From Mesaphorura yosii (lineage: Eukaryota > Arthropoda > Collembola > Poduromorpha > Tullbergiidae): a stretch of DNA of 64,000 nucleotides. A program made the translations under genes and the position numbers. Below the pieces are notes generated by a model. That model was not told the origin of the DNA. It ran no database searches and was given only the letters and a program-made list of their open reading frames with translations. Position 1 is the first letter of the stretch. Each line of letters opens with the position of its first letter. Positions 24,990-36,000 of the stretch are shown piece by piece. The stretch is from the NCBI GenBank assembly GCA_009869945.1, contig WIXG01000033.1:300221-364220 (forward strand), given 5' to 3'.

Positions 24990-27900
24990 CTAATATCGGC
25001 TATCGTGCCTATTGTAATAGCCTCTATTGCCATTACTATTGTTAAACCTATTATTTTGCCAACGGTTCGAGTTAGAATTAAATCCTCCTCTTCTGAAAGA
25101 GTCATTTCGATAGCCGTTGCCGGAGCCTCTATATCCGCCTCCGCCACCGTTGCGACAATTAAAATTGTTGCCCTTGGAAAAATTTGGCGGAGCATATTTT
25201 TCAAAACTGCTAGAATTATTACTTGAAGAGTTCTCGCGTCTTTCATTATTGAAGTGTCGATCATTTGCATCTCCAGAATTTCTTCTCTCGCCGTTACCAA
25301 ATCCATTTCTGCTATTGCCATTAAAACCTCCACTGCCGTTGCTGAGCCCATTTCCATTCGGGCGATTCTGATTTAGCAATGATGAGGATGAACTTGAAGG
25401 GATTAGCATCTTCTCATACTTCTCAACCTGACGGCGACGATCCTCGTACTGCGTAAACTTATTCGTGCCATTTCCGTACTGGTCTCGACCGTCACTACTT
25501 CGTGAACTGGCTGATGACGACCGAGATTTGCAAAATTCGTCTTTCTTACGCTTCTTAGCCTGTACACAATTAGGAAATATGAATGGATTACATTTGTTCA
25601 GCGACATAAGCGACAATTGGTGATAAATGCAAATCTCACATGTCCTGCATCGAATTCTTCATCTTCCAGCTCTTCCCTTGTCTTCTCCCGCTTGCGCACA
25701 GTCTCATCAATTTGGTCAACTGCACTCTTCTGATTATTCCAGCTTCCCAAAGCAGCTGAGGACTTCCTAAAAATTGGGTAGACTCTTTCAGCCGTTGGAG
25801 ATTGTGCAGCGTGGCGGCCGAGATCCGGCTTGCTGAGGTTGCTCTGCTCAACATGTTCAACTGACGCATTAGGAGACTTCGGATCTCTTTCTTCTTTCTC
25901 ATTTATGCCATTGCGCTCGTCGTCATCATCATTTCCTTCATAAGGAACCAGGCTAGAAGAGCTCTCTGTTTTTGTAAGCCCAACTCTCGAGCTTGCCGAT
26001 ATTTCCAATACGGGTTTCTTAACGGGAGACAGAAGTTCTGCTTTCAAAAGCGATTGCGTGTTATCCTCCGTCTTTTCATCGGTGTTACTATTATCAGTCC
26101 CTCCGTTAGGCAACTTCCCGTTGGGCTTGGCAGCTGCTAGGCAGCCGTTCAGCGAAGATATGGTCTTATCGGTCAACAACGATTGTCTTGATCGAGCAGA
26201 TGCTGTCAAGTACGATGAAGTTTGTGGAATATGAGCATCTGGATTCTTCATCTGAATCTTAGTTCCACTGGCATTCAGTTTGGCCCCAGCTTGGTTTTGA
26301 TTATTCAATGTGAATGACACCTTCTCCCTGATATAAAACGAAATTCGTCAATTCGGAAATGAAAAGGAAATACAGTCTCAAGTAGTATTTGTAGATGCTC
26401 ACTTACCTCTTTTCCAGTACATTTATTGGAGTCGCCACCCTATTGATTCCATTCGAAGTTCCAGGTGTTGGAGAATACCAGGCTGATTTGTTTGAGTTTT
26501 CAAGTTTGTCAGCAGCTTTCTTGAACGGATTCAGAAACTTAGGCCTGCCCTGGTTGTCACTGCTGGAATTTCCATTAGTTAACGGGCCAGACCCAATTCC
26601 ATTCGTCTTATCCGAATTGGTAGTAAGGAGCTTGCTCAAGTTGCTGGAACTATTCACACTCAACGGTGAAGGCTTCATTGAACTCAACGGCGAAGCATTG
26701 TTTTTGTTGTTAGAATAGTGCGCATTGAAGCAGCTGGAGGGTTTCTCAAAATTTCCTGAATCCAATTCGTATATGATAACGTAGGCATCCGAATGGATAG
26801 CTTGTTGTGGAGGAACGGAGCGGACGTAGCTGTCATCAAATTGATACCAATTGCCATTGGCAGCCTGAGCAATTGCAGTGTAATGTCCACAGTTGGGAGA
26901 GGAACCCATGTGAGTGATGAGTGATGTCAGTCGATATTTCACATCCTAAAAGTGATAAAAAATAAGTTGGATAACTTATATTCAACTAAATAACGAACAT
27001 AAAATTCAAAGCCATACCTTATGATTTCCTTGTAGCAAAGACTTGTGCAGAAATCTGGTCAAGTTTAAGATTTTATTGCAGAGAATGGATCTGGTAATTT
27101 TCATGCCAGAAGGATTGAATCTCTTCAACTGAAGACATAATGCTATGGGTGGAACTTCCAAAGAAAATTGCTTTGTGGCTGCACTACACATCCGACATTT
27201 CTCGCACTTGTAGTCATTGTTGTCCAGCCTGAAAGAAACAAGGAGTATAAGAAGCATAAATTTATTCGCCCGGACGTAACATTACAGAAATCTGGTATAA
27301 TCACGTACGTTTCCTTCCTGAAATGATTTGCAATTGCATCCTCCAAAGAAGTCACATGTCGTACATCCAACTGAAGCTCCGCAAGTGGTTGGAACGTAGT
27401 AGAAACAGTAAAGCATCGTATGCAAGTCACTAATTGAATAAAGAGAACATTAGCAGGTTGTCTTTACTATTGAACTTTTATCACAGAACAGTCTTTCGCC
27501 CTAACCTTCAGTTCTTATATACCCTCCGAATATTTGTCCAATTGGGGTAGTTTCTTTTGAACGAACGTCCATTTTTAAAGCATTCGCTGTTGTTAGATAC
27601 GAACGTTCCATAGATTCCAGGAGGTATCTCAAGAACTCATGCGCATCTTCTTGACGGCCTGGTGTGAAATGCTTGCATATACCTAGTGTAGAAAATTAGT
27701 ATTCGATTAGGATTTAGGATTAGTCAGTATGTTCCGAAAGTAACAAGCTGACATTACTGGCACGATAAACTACGAGTCAAGAGTCAACCTTCAAAAGTGA
27801 GATAGAACTTAGAACTTACCTTTAAGTCTTTGGTGGATACGAAATGGTCGAATGCTTTGGCTCTGATGTTGTGAAAGGGACTCCTCCAGCGTACTATACA

Positions 27901-29226
27901 TTGCGCAAACAGTGCATGGGTTTCCTGTAAATTCTGCAAAGGACAGGAGACAATTTTATTAACATGATAACATGACGTGAAGTCTAGCAACAACTTGGAT
28001 TTTGGATACTTACGGCCTCCTGAAAGTCCTTTGCATTTCATTCTATGATCCGCATCTCGACGTAACCAGTTCACGAAGGACGGAATATGAAACACTGCTT
28101 GCAAAGTTGCATTCATATAACATGAGTTTCCCATGTTTGTGAAGCCGCAGCCCACAGGCATTCTTTCCCTCCAACCTGGTTGGATTTTTTCCCGAGGATA
28201 AAGCACGACTCGGGGCTGAGGTAACTGAGGAATTTTGCCATTTGGTGAATTGATGTTGTTTTGATTTATTGATGGCTGTGCAGGTGACAGAATCTTGGCT
28301 GGTGACTGTGATATGCTGTTTCCATTAATATTAGTTGGTCGAGAAACTCCGTTGGTGATTCCATTATTGTTGTTTGGACTAGGTGAAACTCTGGAAGCGG
28401 AATTTAGTGACGAAAGTGGCGATTGAATTGTATTCGTTGGCGGCAGTGTATCAACATCTGTGTCAGCTGAAATATCTTTCATTTTTCTTAACTTCTTATC
28501 GGTTTTCTGATTTGACAATTTCTGGGTATTTTGATTGGGTAAAAGCTTTTCAGACTCGTCCGAATTTAGTGAACTCAATCTTCTAACCAGTAAATTTTGT
28601 AGCTTGTTTTTCCTTTTGTCGAGGTTCTTTTTCTTCTTCTTCTTGGCTTTTGTCTCTTCAAGCTCTTGGATCAGGCTTGGTTGAAGACGAGCCGATGATG
28701 GAATTGAGGTAGAAGATAGCGAAGAACCTCCCAAAGAGTCTACTCCAGAATCAACATCTTCGTTCTTTGCATCGCAGCTTGGCAGATTTCCAAGTAGATT
28801 TTCAGTTGAATTCCTTTTACCTCTTCTGTGCTTAAAGTCGATTTCCTTACACTCATCAACTGCTTCAGAATCAAATCCTAATTTATAAGTTGAATTGAGA
28901 CACTCGTACTTCGCTTTCACTTGATTGATGAATATATTGCTGTCATCAACCTCCTCCAAATCAATCTTGATTTCTGCAGGATTCCAATTATTGGTACTAC
29001 CAAAGATACTGTCTTGATTGGAATCAGTTGAACATGCCGACGACTTGTCAGATAGGTTCTTGCACGCTGAAAGCTGTCTCTTGAGCTTATTTAATCTCTT
29101 CCGTTCCTTCCGTCGAAAGTTTTTGCTACTGCTTCCTGGATTACTTTCTTCGAACTTCTTCTGCGCTTGTAACAACGTAGACTGAAGTTTCGCACTTATT
29201 AGATCAACGCCAGATACTGAATGCAT
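24990..29226 (-). CDS. USP36: Ubiquitin-specific protease 36 (scrawny-type)
   Basis: This is a nucleolar/nuclear cysteine deubiquitinase of the USP36/USP42 group. Eight coding exons give 1210 residues: 28014-29226, 27820-27933, 27506-27682, 27309-27429, 27018-27228, 26407-26945, 25640-26327 and 24990-25559. A 363-residue Lys/Ser-rich N-terminal region precedes the USP domain at about 364-672. The catalytic Cys is about 369 ([14 protein letters not shown]), the [10 protein letters not shown] box is in exon 3, the zinc-ribbon CxxC pairs are CIRC and CEKC, the catalytic His is about 633 (GHYTAI), and FDDSYV follows. The long tail includes the family's [15 protein letters not shown] motif and then ends in a 190-residue Asn/Gly/Arg-rich segment. 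The start at 29226 is inferred: an acceptor at 29232 joins a non-coding first exon (29310 to at least 29348). Without that splice the frame would open at 29244. Confidence 0.93.
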
Positions 29227-29309
29227 TTCATCTGCAAGCAGCATAGAAACACCGTAGTTAAGAATTCATCATCTTCATGTTTGATGGGAGTATGCCATAT
29301 TTTACTTAC

Positions 29310-29348
29310 TTTTGTCTTGATGATTTTTCCAAAGCGTTCATCACGCAT
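29310..29348 (-). other. 5'UTR exon of USP36 with two upstream ORFs
   Basis: A strong donor (AAAA|gtaagt, exon edge 29310) pairs with the acceptor cttgcag before the USP36 coding exon. None of its frames joins USP36 in frame with an ATG, so it is best read as leader. Two upstream ATGs (29348 and 29341) open short frames. The second ends at a TGA that lies one base before the predicted USP36 ATG, and the first overlaps the start. This would be expected to damp translation of the main ORF. Confidence 0.4.
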
Positions 29349-30322
29349 TAAAAAAATCAAGGGAAGTTAGAAATGCACGCTCCTGTCTCTTCAGTTTCCG
29401 AAAATCAGTCTTGTCACACGCCAATGGTAGACGTAACCCCCAAATGTAGATTTTTCACAAGATAAAGTTAGGAGCGAATGCTCCTCCAGCTCCACCGCAG
29501 AAATTTCACCAGTCCACTATACAACTTTTACTCCATACTTTTTCTTTATTGAGGAAATTACGAGTTATTGAACAGCAGCCAGCTCCAGCAGTGCGACGAC
29601 GAACCCTTGCTCTTGATCGGGCAGACCGATCCAACGCACAAGGAGCTCCTTTCCACCGACACGTTAGCTTTTCACACAGTTAGAAGGCTTTTCACTGAAA
29701 ACTAGCCAACCACTATCATAAATCACTTAACTAAATACGCCAAAGTTCTTAAATTGAACCCGTACACTAATTATCATCAAATTTGACCAAACGAGCGGGC
29801 CTTTCTGCACAATGTGTATGGGTTTGGGTTTTTACTGGTTCGAAACCAACGAGGTCAGTCCGTCTCGTTTCTTTTTGTCTTTGCAGTGCATTCTTGCTTG
29901 GTATTTCATAATGCATCCACAGTCCACAGATCATCGCAACATGTAGTAGATCCACACTGGATATGATGGCATGGCGTTTCGTATAAGGTTAACGTAGTGC
30001 GAAAACCTTGTCGCGTCGCAACTCGCAACGCAAGCTCCTTGCTTCGAGTCTCGACGATCTCACATAATAGATTCGTCTGGCATGGGCGACATGAGATTGT
30101 GCAGTCCCGCTTGCAGTGCAGTCAGCATTCAGCATACTTTGCACTGAGCCTCTCATCCTTGGGATAAATTCATCTCTCTTGAATTGTGTTATCGGCGACT
30201 CACCTCCCAAACAAAACATTCACAGTTCATGAAGACCTCGTTAAGATTTCACTAATTGCCGTAATTACCTAGACTGCTGTTCGTTCCGGCGGGCGTGATA
30301 AGGTGTGCTTTCTCTCGGACCA
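29349..30322. promoter_or_regulatory. Divergent promoter region of USP36 and CSN1
   Basis: About 1 kb separates the two head-to-head genes. No coding feature is supported, and overlapping short ORFs occur on both strands. It must contain the promoters of both genes. The portion just before CSN1 (about 30280-30300, ttccggcgggcgtg) is more GC-rich than the rest. Confidence 0.5.
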
Positions 30323-32279
30323 ATGATCAGGATGCCTGGATCCGACTACAATGCAGTTGAGCCCATGCAAATTGACATTGCCCCGGAAGAGAACGACAAC
30401 AATGCCGAAGATCAGGCGTTCGTGGTCGAAAGCCCATCGTTGGTGAGTTTATGCGTACAAATTATTTCGTTCACCATTGTCATTTGATGCTAAACAAACC
30501 AATGCATTCTACACACAGGACTTGGAAAGCTACATAAACAACTACAGCGGAATGGCGAAACTTCTTCGCCTCCTTCACATTGCAGATCACTGTCCGCCGC
30601 TAAGAATTGAAGCTTTGAAGATGGCAATAAACCATATCCAAGGAACTTATAATGTCAGCATGTATCAACAACTGCACAAGAAGCTGAGGGACGCTCTCGC
30701 GTAAGTTTAGAACCCTTGCACTAAGTGAGATTTTGGCATGATTTCGTATAATAAAGAAATGTTTCCAAACATAGGAGCTGTCCGTTACCAGATGTGACAG
30801 GTGGTAGCGGCGCCGCACCAGCAGATGTACCCCAGCTTGACCAGCAATGGATAGAACAGAAATCGAAGAAAGCAACGTTGAAGTTAGAAAAATTGGATGC
30901 TGACTTGAAAAATTACAAGTCCAATTCAATTAAGGAAAGCATTCGACGCGGACATGACGATTTAGCGGAACATTATTTAGAAATAGGAGACTTAACGAAT
31001 GCATTGAAGGGTTTCTCGAGAGCCAGAGACTATTGTACATCAGCAAAACACGTCATCAACATGTGCCTAAATGTTATCAAAGTAAGATCAGAATCAATAC
31101 TTTCTTTTTCGCTTAGATTACGGGATTTAATGGCATTGTTCGTTCTAGGTTTCAGTTTATCTTCAGAATTGGAGTCAAGTCATGAACTTTGTAGCAAAGG
31201 CTGAGAATACGCCTGACGCGACTGATGTAGGAAAGGTAAACCGATGAATGATGGTTCTACGTAGCTCTTTCGATGTTGGATCTAATTGCCCTTTTAAAAA
31301 TGTGCAGACTAGCGGCAAAGATAACAGTTTGACCATTGCCACAAGACTCCGGTGCGCAGCTGGTCTTGCGGAGCTAGCCAGCAGAAAGTACAAATCTGCT
31401 GCGAAATACTTTCTTCAAGCAAATTTCGATCATTGTGATTTTGCCGACATGATTTCTCCGAACAATGTAGCTGTTTATGGAGGTCTCTGCGCCCTAGCTA
31501 CATTTGATCGAGATGAGCTTCAGAAAAATGTCATCTCAAGCAGGTAATGCGAATTTTGCCCTCGTTATCATTCACCAATCTCAGCAGTGCATTTGAGCTC
31601 ATGTAATCTTTGCCTTCTAGCTCTTTTAAACTGTTTTTGGAGCTGGAGCCACAAATTCGCGATATTATTTTTAAATTTTACGAGTCGAAATACGCGTCAT
31701 GTCTTCGGTCGCTTGATGAGATGAAGGTAAGCTTTTAATTACTGATCTCTTGCCCCTTGAACTAATTTCAGCCTTTCATTCTGTTCTAGGATAATCTACT
31801 CCTAGATATTTATCTTGCACCTCACGTAAGAAAACTCTACGGTCAATTGCGAAACCGGGGAATTATTCAATACTTCAGTCCGTATGCGTCTGCCGACCTG
31901 AATAAAATGGCAACGAGTTTCAATACAACTGTTCCAGCATTAGAGAATGAACTAACAACACTGATTCTGGACGGTCAAATTCAGGCGAGGATAGACTCGC
32001 ACAATAAAATCTTGTACGCGAAGAGTCACGATCAACGGAGCGTCACATTTGAGAAATCTTTAAAAATGGGTGAAAACTATGAGAGGCGAACTAAATTATT
32101 GATGCTTCGGGCAGCGCTAGTGAAGAATCAAATACTGATAAAGGTGAGGTCCTTCAGGGTTGGTTTTAGTTTTAGGTAATTAAATTCACACAAAGGCTTT
32201 GCTTTTTTATCAGAATCCTCAGAAGGAAAACCAAAACGACACTCCAGGAAACAGCAACACCCGAAGCCAGCGTGAATAA
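30323..32279 (+). CDS. CSN1: COP9 signalosome complex subunit 1
   Basis: CSN1 (GPS1) is the largest PCI subunit of the COP9 signalosome, which removes NEDD8 from cullins. Eight exons give 485 residues: 30323-30442, 30519-30700, 30775-31081, 31149-31235, 31308-31543, 31621-31726, 31790-32143 and 32214-32279. The family hallmarks appear in order: [90 protein letters not shown], then the PCI/winged-helix part with [17 protein letters not shown] and [11 protein letters not shown]. The C terminus is the short polar tail typical of the family. A second in-frame ATG at 30332 is an equally good start, matching MPGSDY. The stop codon is embedded in an AATAAA at 32275-32280. Confidence 0.97.
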
Positions 32280-32440
32280 AGTCGGCAGCCGTTGTTTCGA
32301 CAGGCAGTCGAGGCAATTTTCTATTTAATTCAACTTGGGTTATTTCAATTTTATTCATTCTAGATGTAAAATTCAAATGAGTTTAGTGCAAATCGTCGAT
32401 TTTCCATTTAAAAATGAGTCTGGCATGGAGCGAAAAGTCA

Positions 32441-32446
32441 AATAAA
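32441..32446 (+). terminator. Candidate poly(A) signal of CSN1
   Basis: AATAAA about 160 bases after the CSN1 stop. A second AATAAA overlaps the stop codon itself (32275-32280) and is less likely to be used, because cleavage there would leave almost no 3'UTR. A minus-strand AATAAA at 32477-32482 belongs to the convergent cyclase gene. Confidence 0.45.
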
Positions 32447-32476
32447 TGACACATTTGAAATCAGAATCGATTCGAG

Positions 32477-32482
32477 TTTATT
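32477..32482 (-). terminator. Candidate poly(A) signal of the guanylate cyclase gene
   Basis: AATAAA on the minus strand, 586 bases beyond the cyclase stop codon at 33068. It lies only 31 bases from the plus-strand CSN1 signal, so the two convergent transcripts would meet or overlap at their 3' ends. Confidence 0.4.
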
Positions 32483-33067
32483 TGTCACCCTTTCTTTTCG
32501 ACATTCGACTGATACGTTTGAAAAATAAGTACGATTACGAGTCTCATCACTTTAAAGATAGTCACCATTTCTTGCTGTATCAGGTACAAATACAAACCAC
32601 ATAGTTTTACAAAGGGCACGACAGCGGAATAAATATGATCATTTTCTGTTGATATTAATTACGAACACGATAACCTTAGCCTATGAAATCCACGTACAAC
32701 GAAGCATTTAAATGAGTATAGTTGGCACACAGTAAATCATAACCTTAAATGTACTTATTTTATGGTTTATGATCTAGGCTCTCATGTTGCTTTGCTTTGC
32801 GTTTTCAAGATCACAAATCACAACAATTTCATTACGTGCGACGTGCTGCTAAAATAAATTCCTATTCTTCTAGACTAGAACAGTGACAGCAACAGCACGC
32901 GGCACGCGCCCGTCGAAGCTTATGCAATCGTAATTATAACACAGTGCGATATTCATCAGGAATCGGACAATACTTCCAAAGAGTAAATCCTGGAAAGAAA
33001 TGTCCGTTCATTTATCACAACAGATTTGACTAGAATCACCTTACACTAAGCTTTCATGGCTTTCACC
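32483..33067 (-). other. Guanylate cyclase 3'UTR region
   Basis: AT-rich sequence lies between the two converging genes. The part next to 33068 is the 3'UTR of the cyclase on the minus strand. A plus-strand open frame from 33056 is antisense shadow of the cyclase last exon. Confidence 0.45.
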
Positions 33068-36000
33068 CTACACAACACTTTCGCTCTCAAATTCCAAATG
33101 CTTTGGCTTATGATTCTCGTGACAAAGGCGTGCGGACGCGGAATTCTGGAGAATTGGTTTGTGATCATCAATTTCATGCGTATGTTTGCTATAATTGGGA
33201 TTGGTGAGAGTATTATCTTCATTTTGATTGATTACGACAATGGAATTTGCATCTTGGGCCTTGCCACCACCCTCAAGCGTTGTGTTCCCATTTACAATGT
33301 TGTGAAACCATTTACGAATGGGATTGTGACTGTGGCTTTGGTTTTTCTCCGTTGAAAGCTTCTTTATATTGACTGGAGATTTTTTGTTCGCCAATTTGGG
33401 CGTCCTTAGTCTCACTTTACTCTTCCTGCCGCCCAAATCAGCGTTGATATCATTTTCGAAAGTGCTGCTTTCATTTTTCATTTCATCTGTGCTGACATCG
33501 TCCTCCTGCACCGCCAGGATCTCACTTTCTTCGTCATCATCATCGTCATCGTACGAATCAATGTCAATCAGGCCCTGGCCTTGACTGTGTTGCTGCCGGC
33601 GATTATTTGGGGGTATTTTACCAGCATTGCGGTCTCGCAAAAGTAGTGCGGAAGATTCGCCTTCATCTTGTGCGCTATTTAACCCGCGCTGATTTGGTCC
33701 TTTGCAATGGTTGCGGACACAGTCGCCATCGCTGTCGCTCGTTAGCAATTGAGTCCCGTCAGTTATGTCGAGAGATCTCGAGAGTTTTCTTGACTTTGTC
33801 ACGGGACGAGATTGGGAGGTCTCGCTCTTGGCTAATTTATCCAACGATCTGTAGCCCCGAACTCCACCGGCATTGACCAAGGAGATTTTCTTATTTCTTG
33901 GGAACATTGCTAGCCTTTTGCCAACGTTTCCTCCAGCCCCTGTTGCGGATGGAGATTGCGGTACAGACTGAGATTGTTTTGGTTCCTCAGCCGTTGGAGT
34001 ATTTGTACTGATAATTTGCGCGACCACTTTAACTGGGGAACTCCCAGGAGTGCTTGGATCCGAAGGAGGCTCAATTGTGACTGCGCATTCACTTCGGATG
34101 CTCATTGGGCGCAGATTTTGAGAGCTTTTATTATTGGCATTTATCTCGTCATTGTCACCAGTCGTACTCACACTTCCGCTTCTCCTTCGCCCTTTGCTGT
34201 ACTTCATTCGCAAGGGAGGGCTCTCCTGACCTGAATTTGATAGTGTTTCTTGATTGACAGTATTGTTACTCGTGCTATTGTTAACGGTCAACTGTGCGTT
34301 CTTAAGCGAAACTGCCAGCATCGCCGGGTCGAAGCTGGGACGACGCAGGTAGGCCGAGGATCCTTTGGCGGCCGCAAGCAATGAGTTTCCTCCACCAGGA
34401 CCACTGTGACCTGCGCAAAATGAGCCCTGTCGGGACACGTTAACGCTTCCAGTGACTTTTGGTGACGCTCGTCTGCGAAAACTGGACTGCTCTCCAAGTC
34501 CTAAGGAGAATAAGTTTACAAGGAAATAGTCAAACGGTCTTCCATATCAAAATTGATTGCTTGGCATTGTTTTGCGTGAAACACAGCGAATGCGAGACCC
34601 AACCATACGCACAATACAGCATTAATGCAACATAATTTGCATATTTATTATAGGCAACTCAAAATAAATTCAGCGTAGAAAAGCAAAATAAAGTATCTAG
34701 TGACAAAAATATAAAATTATTTACATAATTGTACACATTGTCATCATGAGTATTTAGCTCGCTAGCAGATTCGAAAGTCTAAATTGAATTCCGCAAAAAG
34801 TATTACAAGAAGCAATAAAAATCGCGAAGCATTCGAAGATTTGTAGGACGTGTCTACGGATTGGTCCAACCGAAACTAATGTTCAGCTGAAACTACTGTT
34901 CAACTATATGCTAAAGAACGTAACAAGTACAAACACAATTGGCGTTAGAAGTTGCTAATAAGCGTAAAAGCTAACTCAATAAATTCTTGTCAAAGGATTG
35001 TAAATAGCGGCAAATTAAGTGTGCTGCGATAATTGGCGGTTTAAAGTAGCAGTAGAAGAGTCTGACAGTAGTCGGATTTTACCTCCAGGAGGTCTGCAGA
35101 ATAGCGGCTGCTTATTGAGATCACTTGTTTCGGTCTGATTCTTTGGTCTTATGGCACCTTCTTTAGTTCCTACCAGCCAATGTGTTAGCACGTTTCCTTT
35201 TCCTTTCAGATGCACATAACCCCTGCAATTTCAAGAACAGGTTAATGAATCCCTGCATTTCGGACGCTATAAGCAAGCCCGAATATCCAGTTCCCACCTT
35301 TCTTTAACGACATAGCCATTTATTTTGTCCAGTGCCTCTTTACATTCATTACTGATGTGAATCTTGAGAGCTTCTCCGTTGGACTCCATCCTGGAAGCGG
35401 TGTTTACCTGTTGAATGAACGAAGGAGAACATCGCGCGTATTGAGTTTGTGCTTTGATCGTTTGATCTCAATCCGATTCAATAGTTAACGAACCGTATCA
35501 CCAAATAAGCAATATCTGGGCATCGTGATCCCGACCACGCCGGCACATACGGGTCCAGAATGAATTCCGATTCTATAAAAAGATTCATTCATTCTCACAC
35601 ACGGGACACACATGAGGGCAGATTATGACCTTACCTCAGGCTAAGAGTATCATTTGGTCTGTGTGCGATTTTAAAATGCTGAACTTCGTTCAAGAGGTCC
35701 AGGGCCATGGAGGCTATTTCACCAGCATGACGGCTCCCATTTGGAATCGGCAGACCGGAAACCTGTCATCGACACCACATTACATCTTAGTATGGCCCAC
35801 GAGTCGAATTCAGTGAAACGTCCCTCTACTTACCACCATGTACGCGTCTCCAATCGTCTCAACTTTGTACACATCGTACCCACTAATAATACAGTCAAAG
35901 AGTGTGTAGAGATCATTCAGGAAGTTTACAACCTGCAAAAGATGGACTCGGTAAATTAATTACAGTGTGGGTGTGGAATTGTATTGAATTCGCTGGTGCG

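Noticed and set aside
33056-33584. Plus-strand ORFs over the cyclase last exon
   Set aside because: They are antisense shadows of the long low-complexity coding exon.
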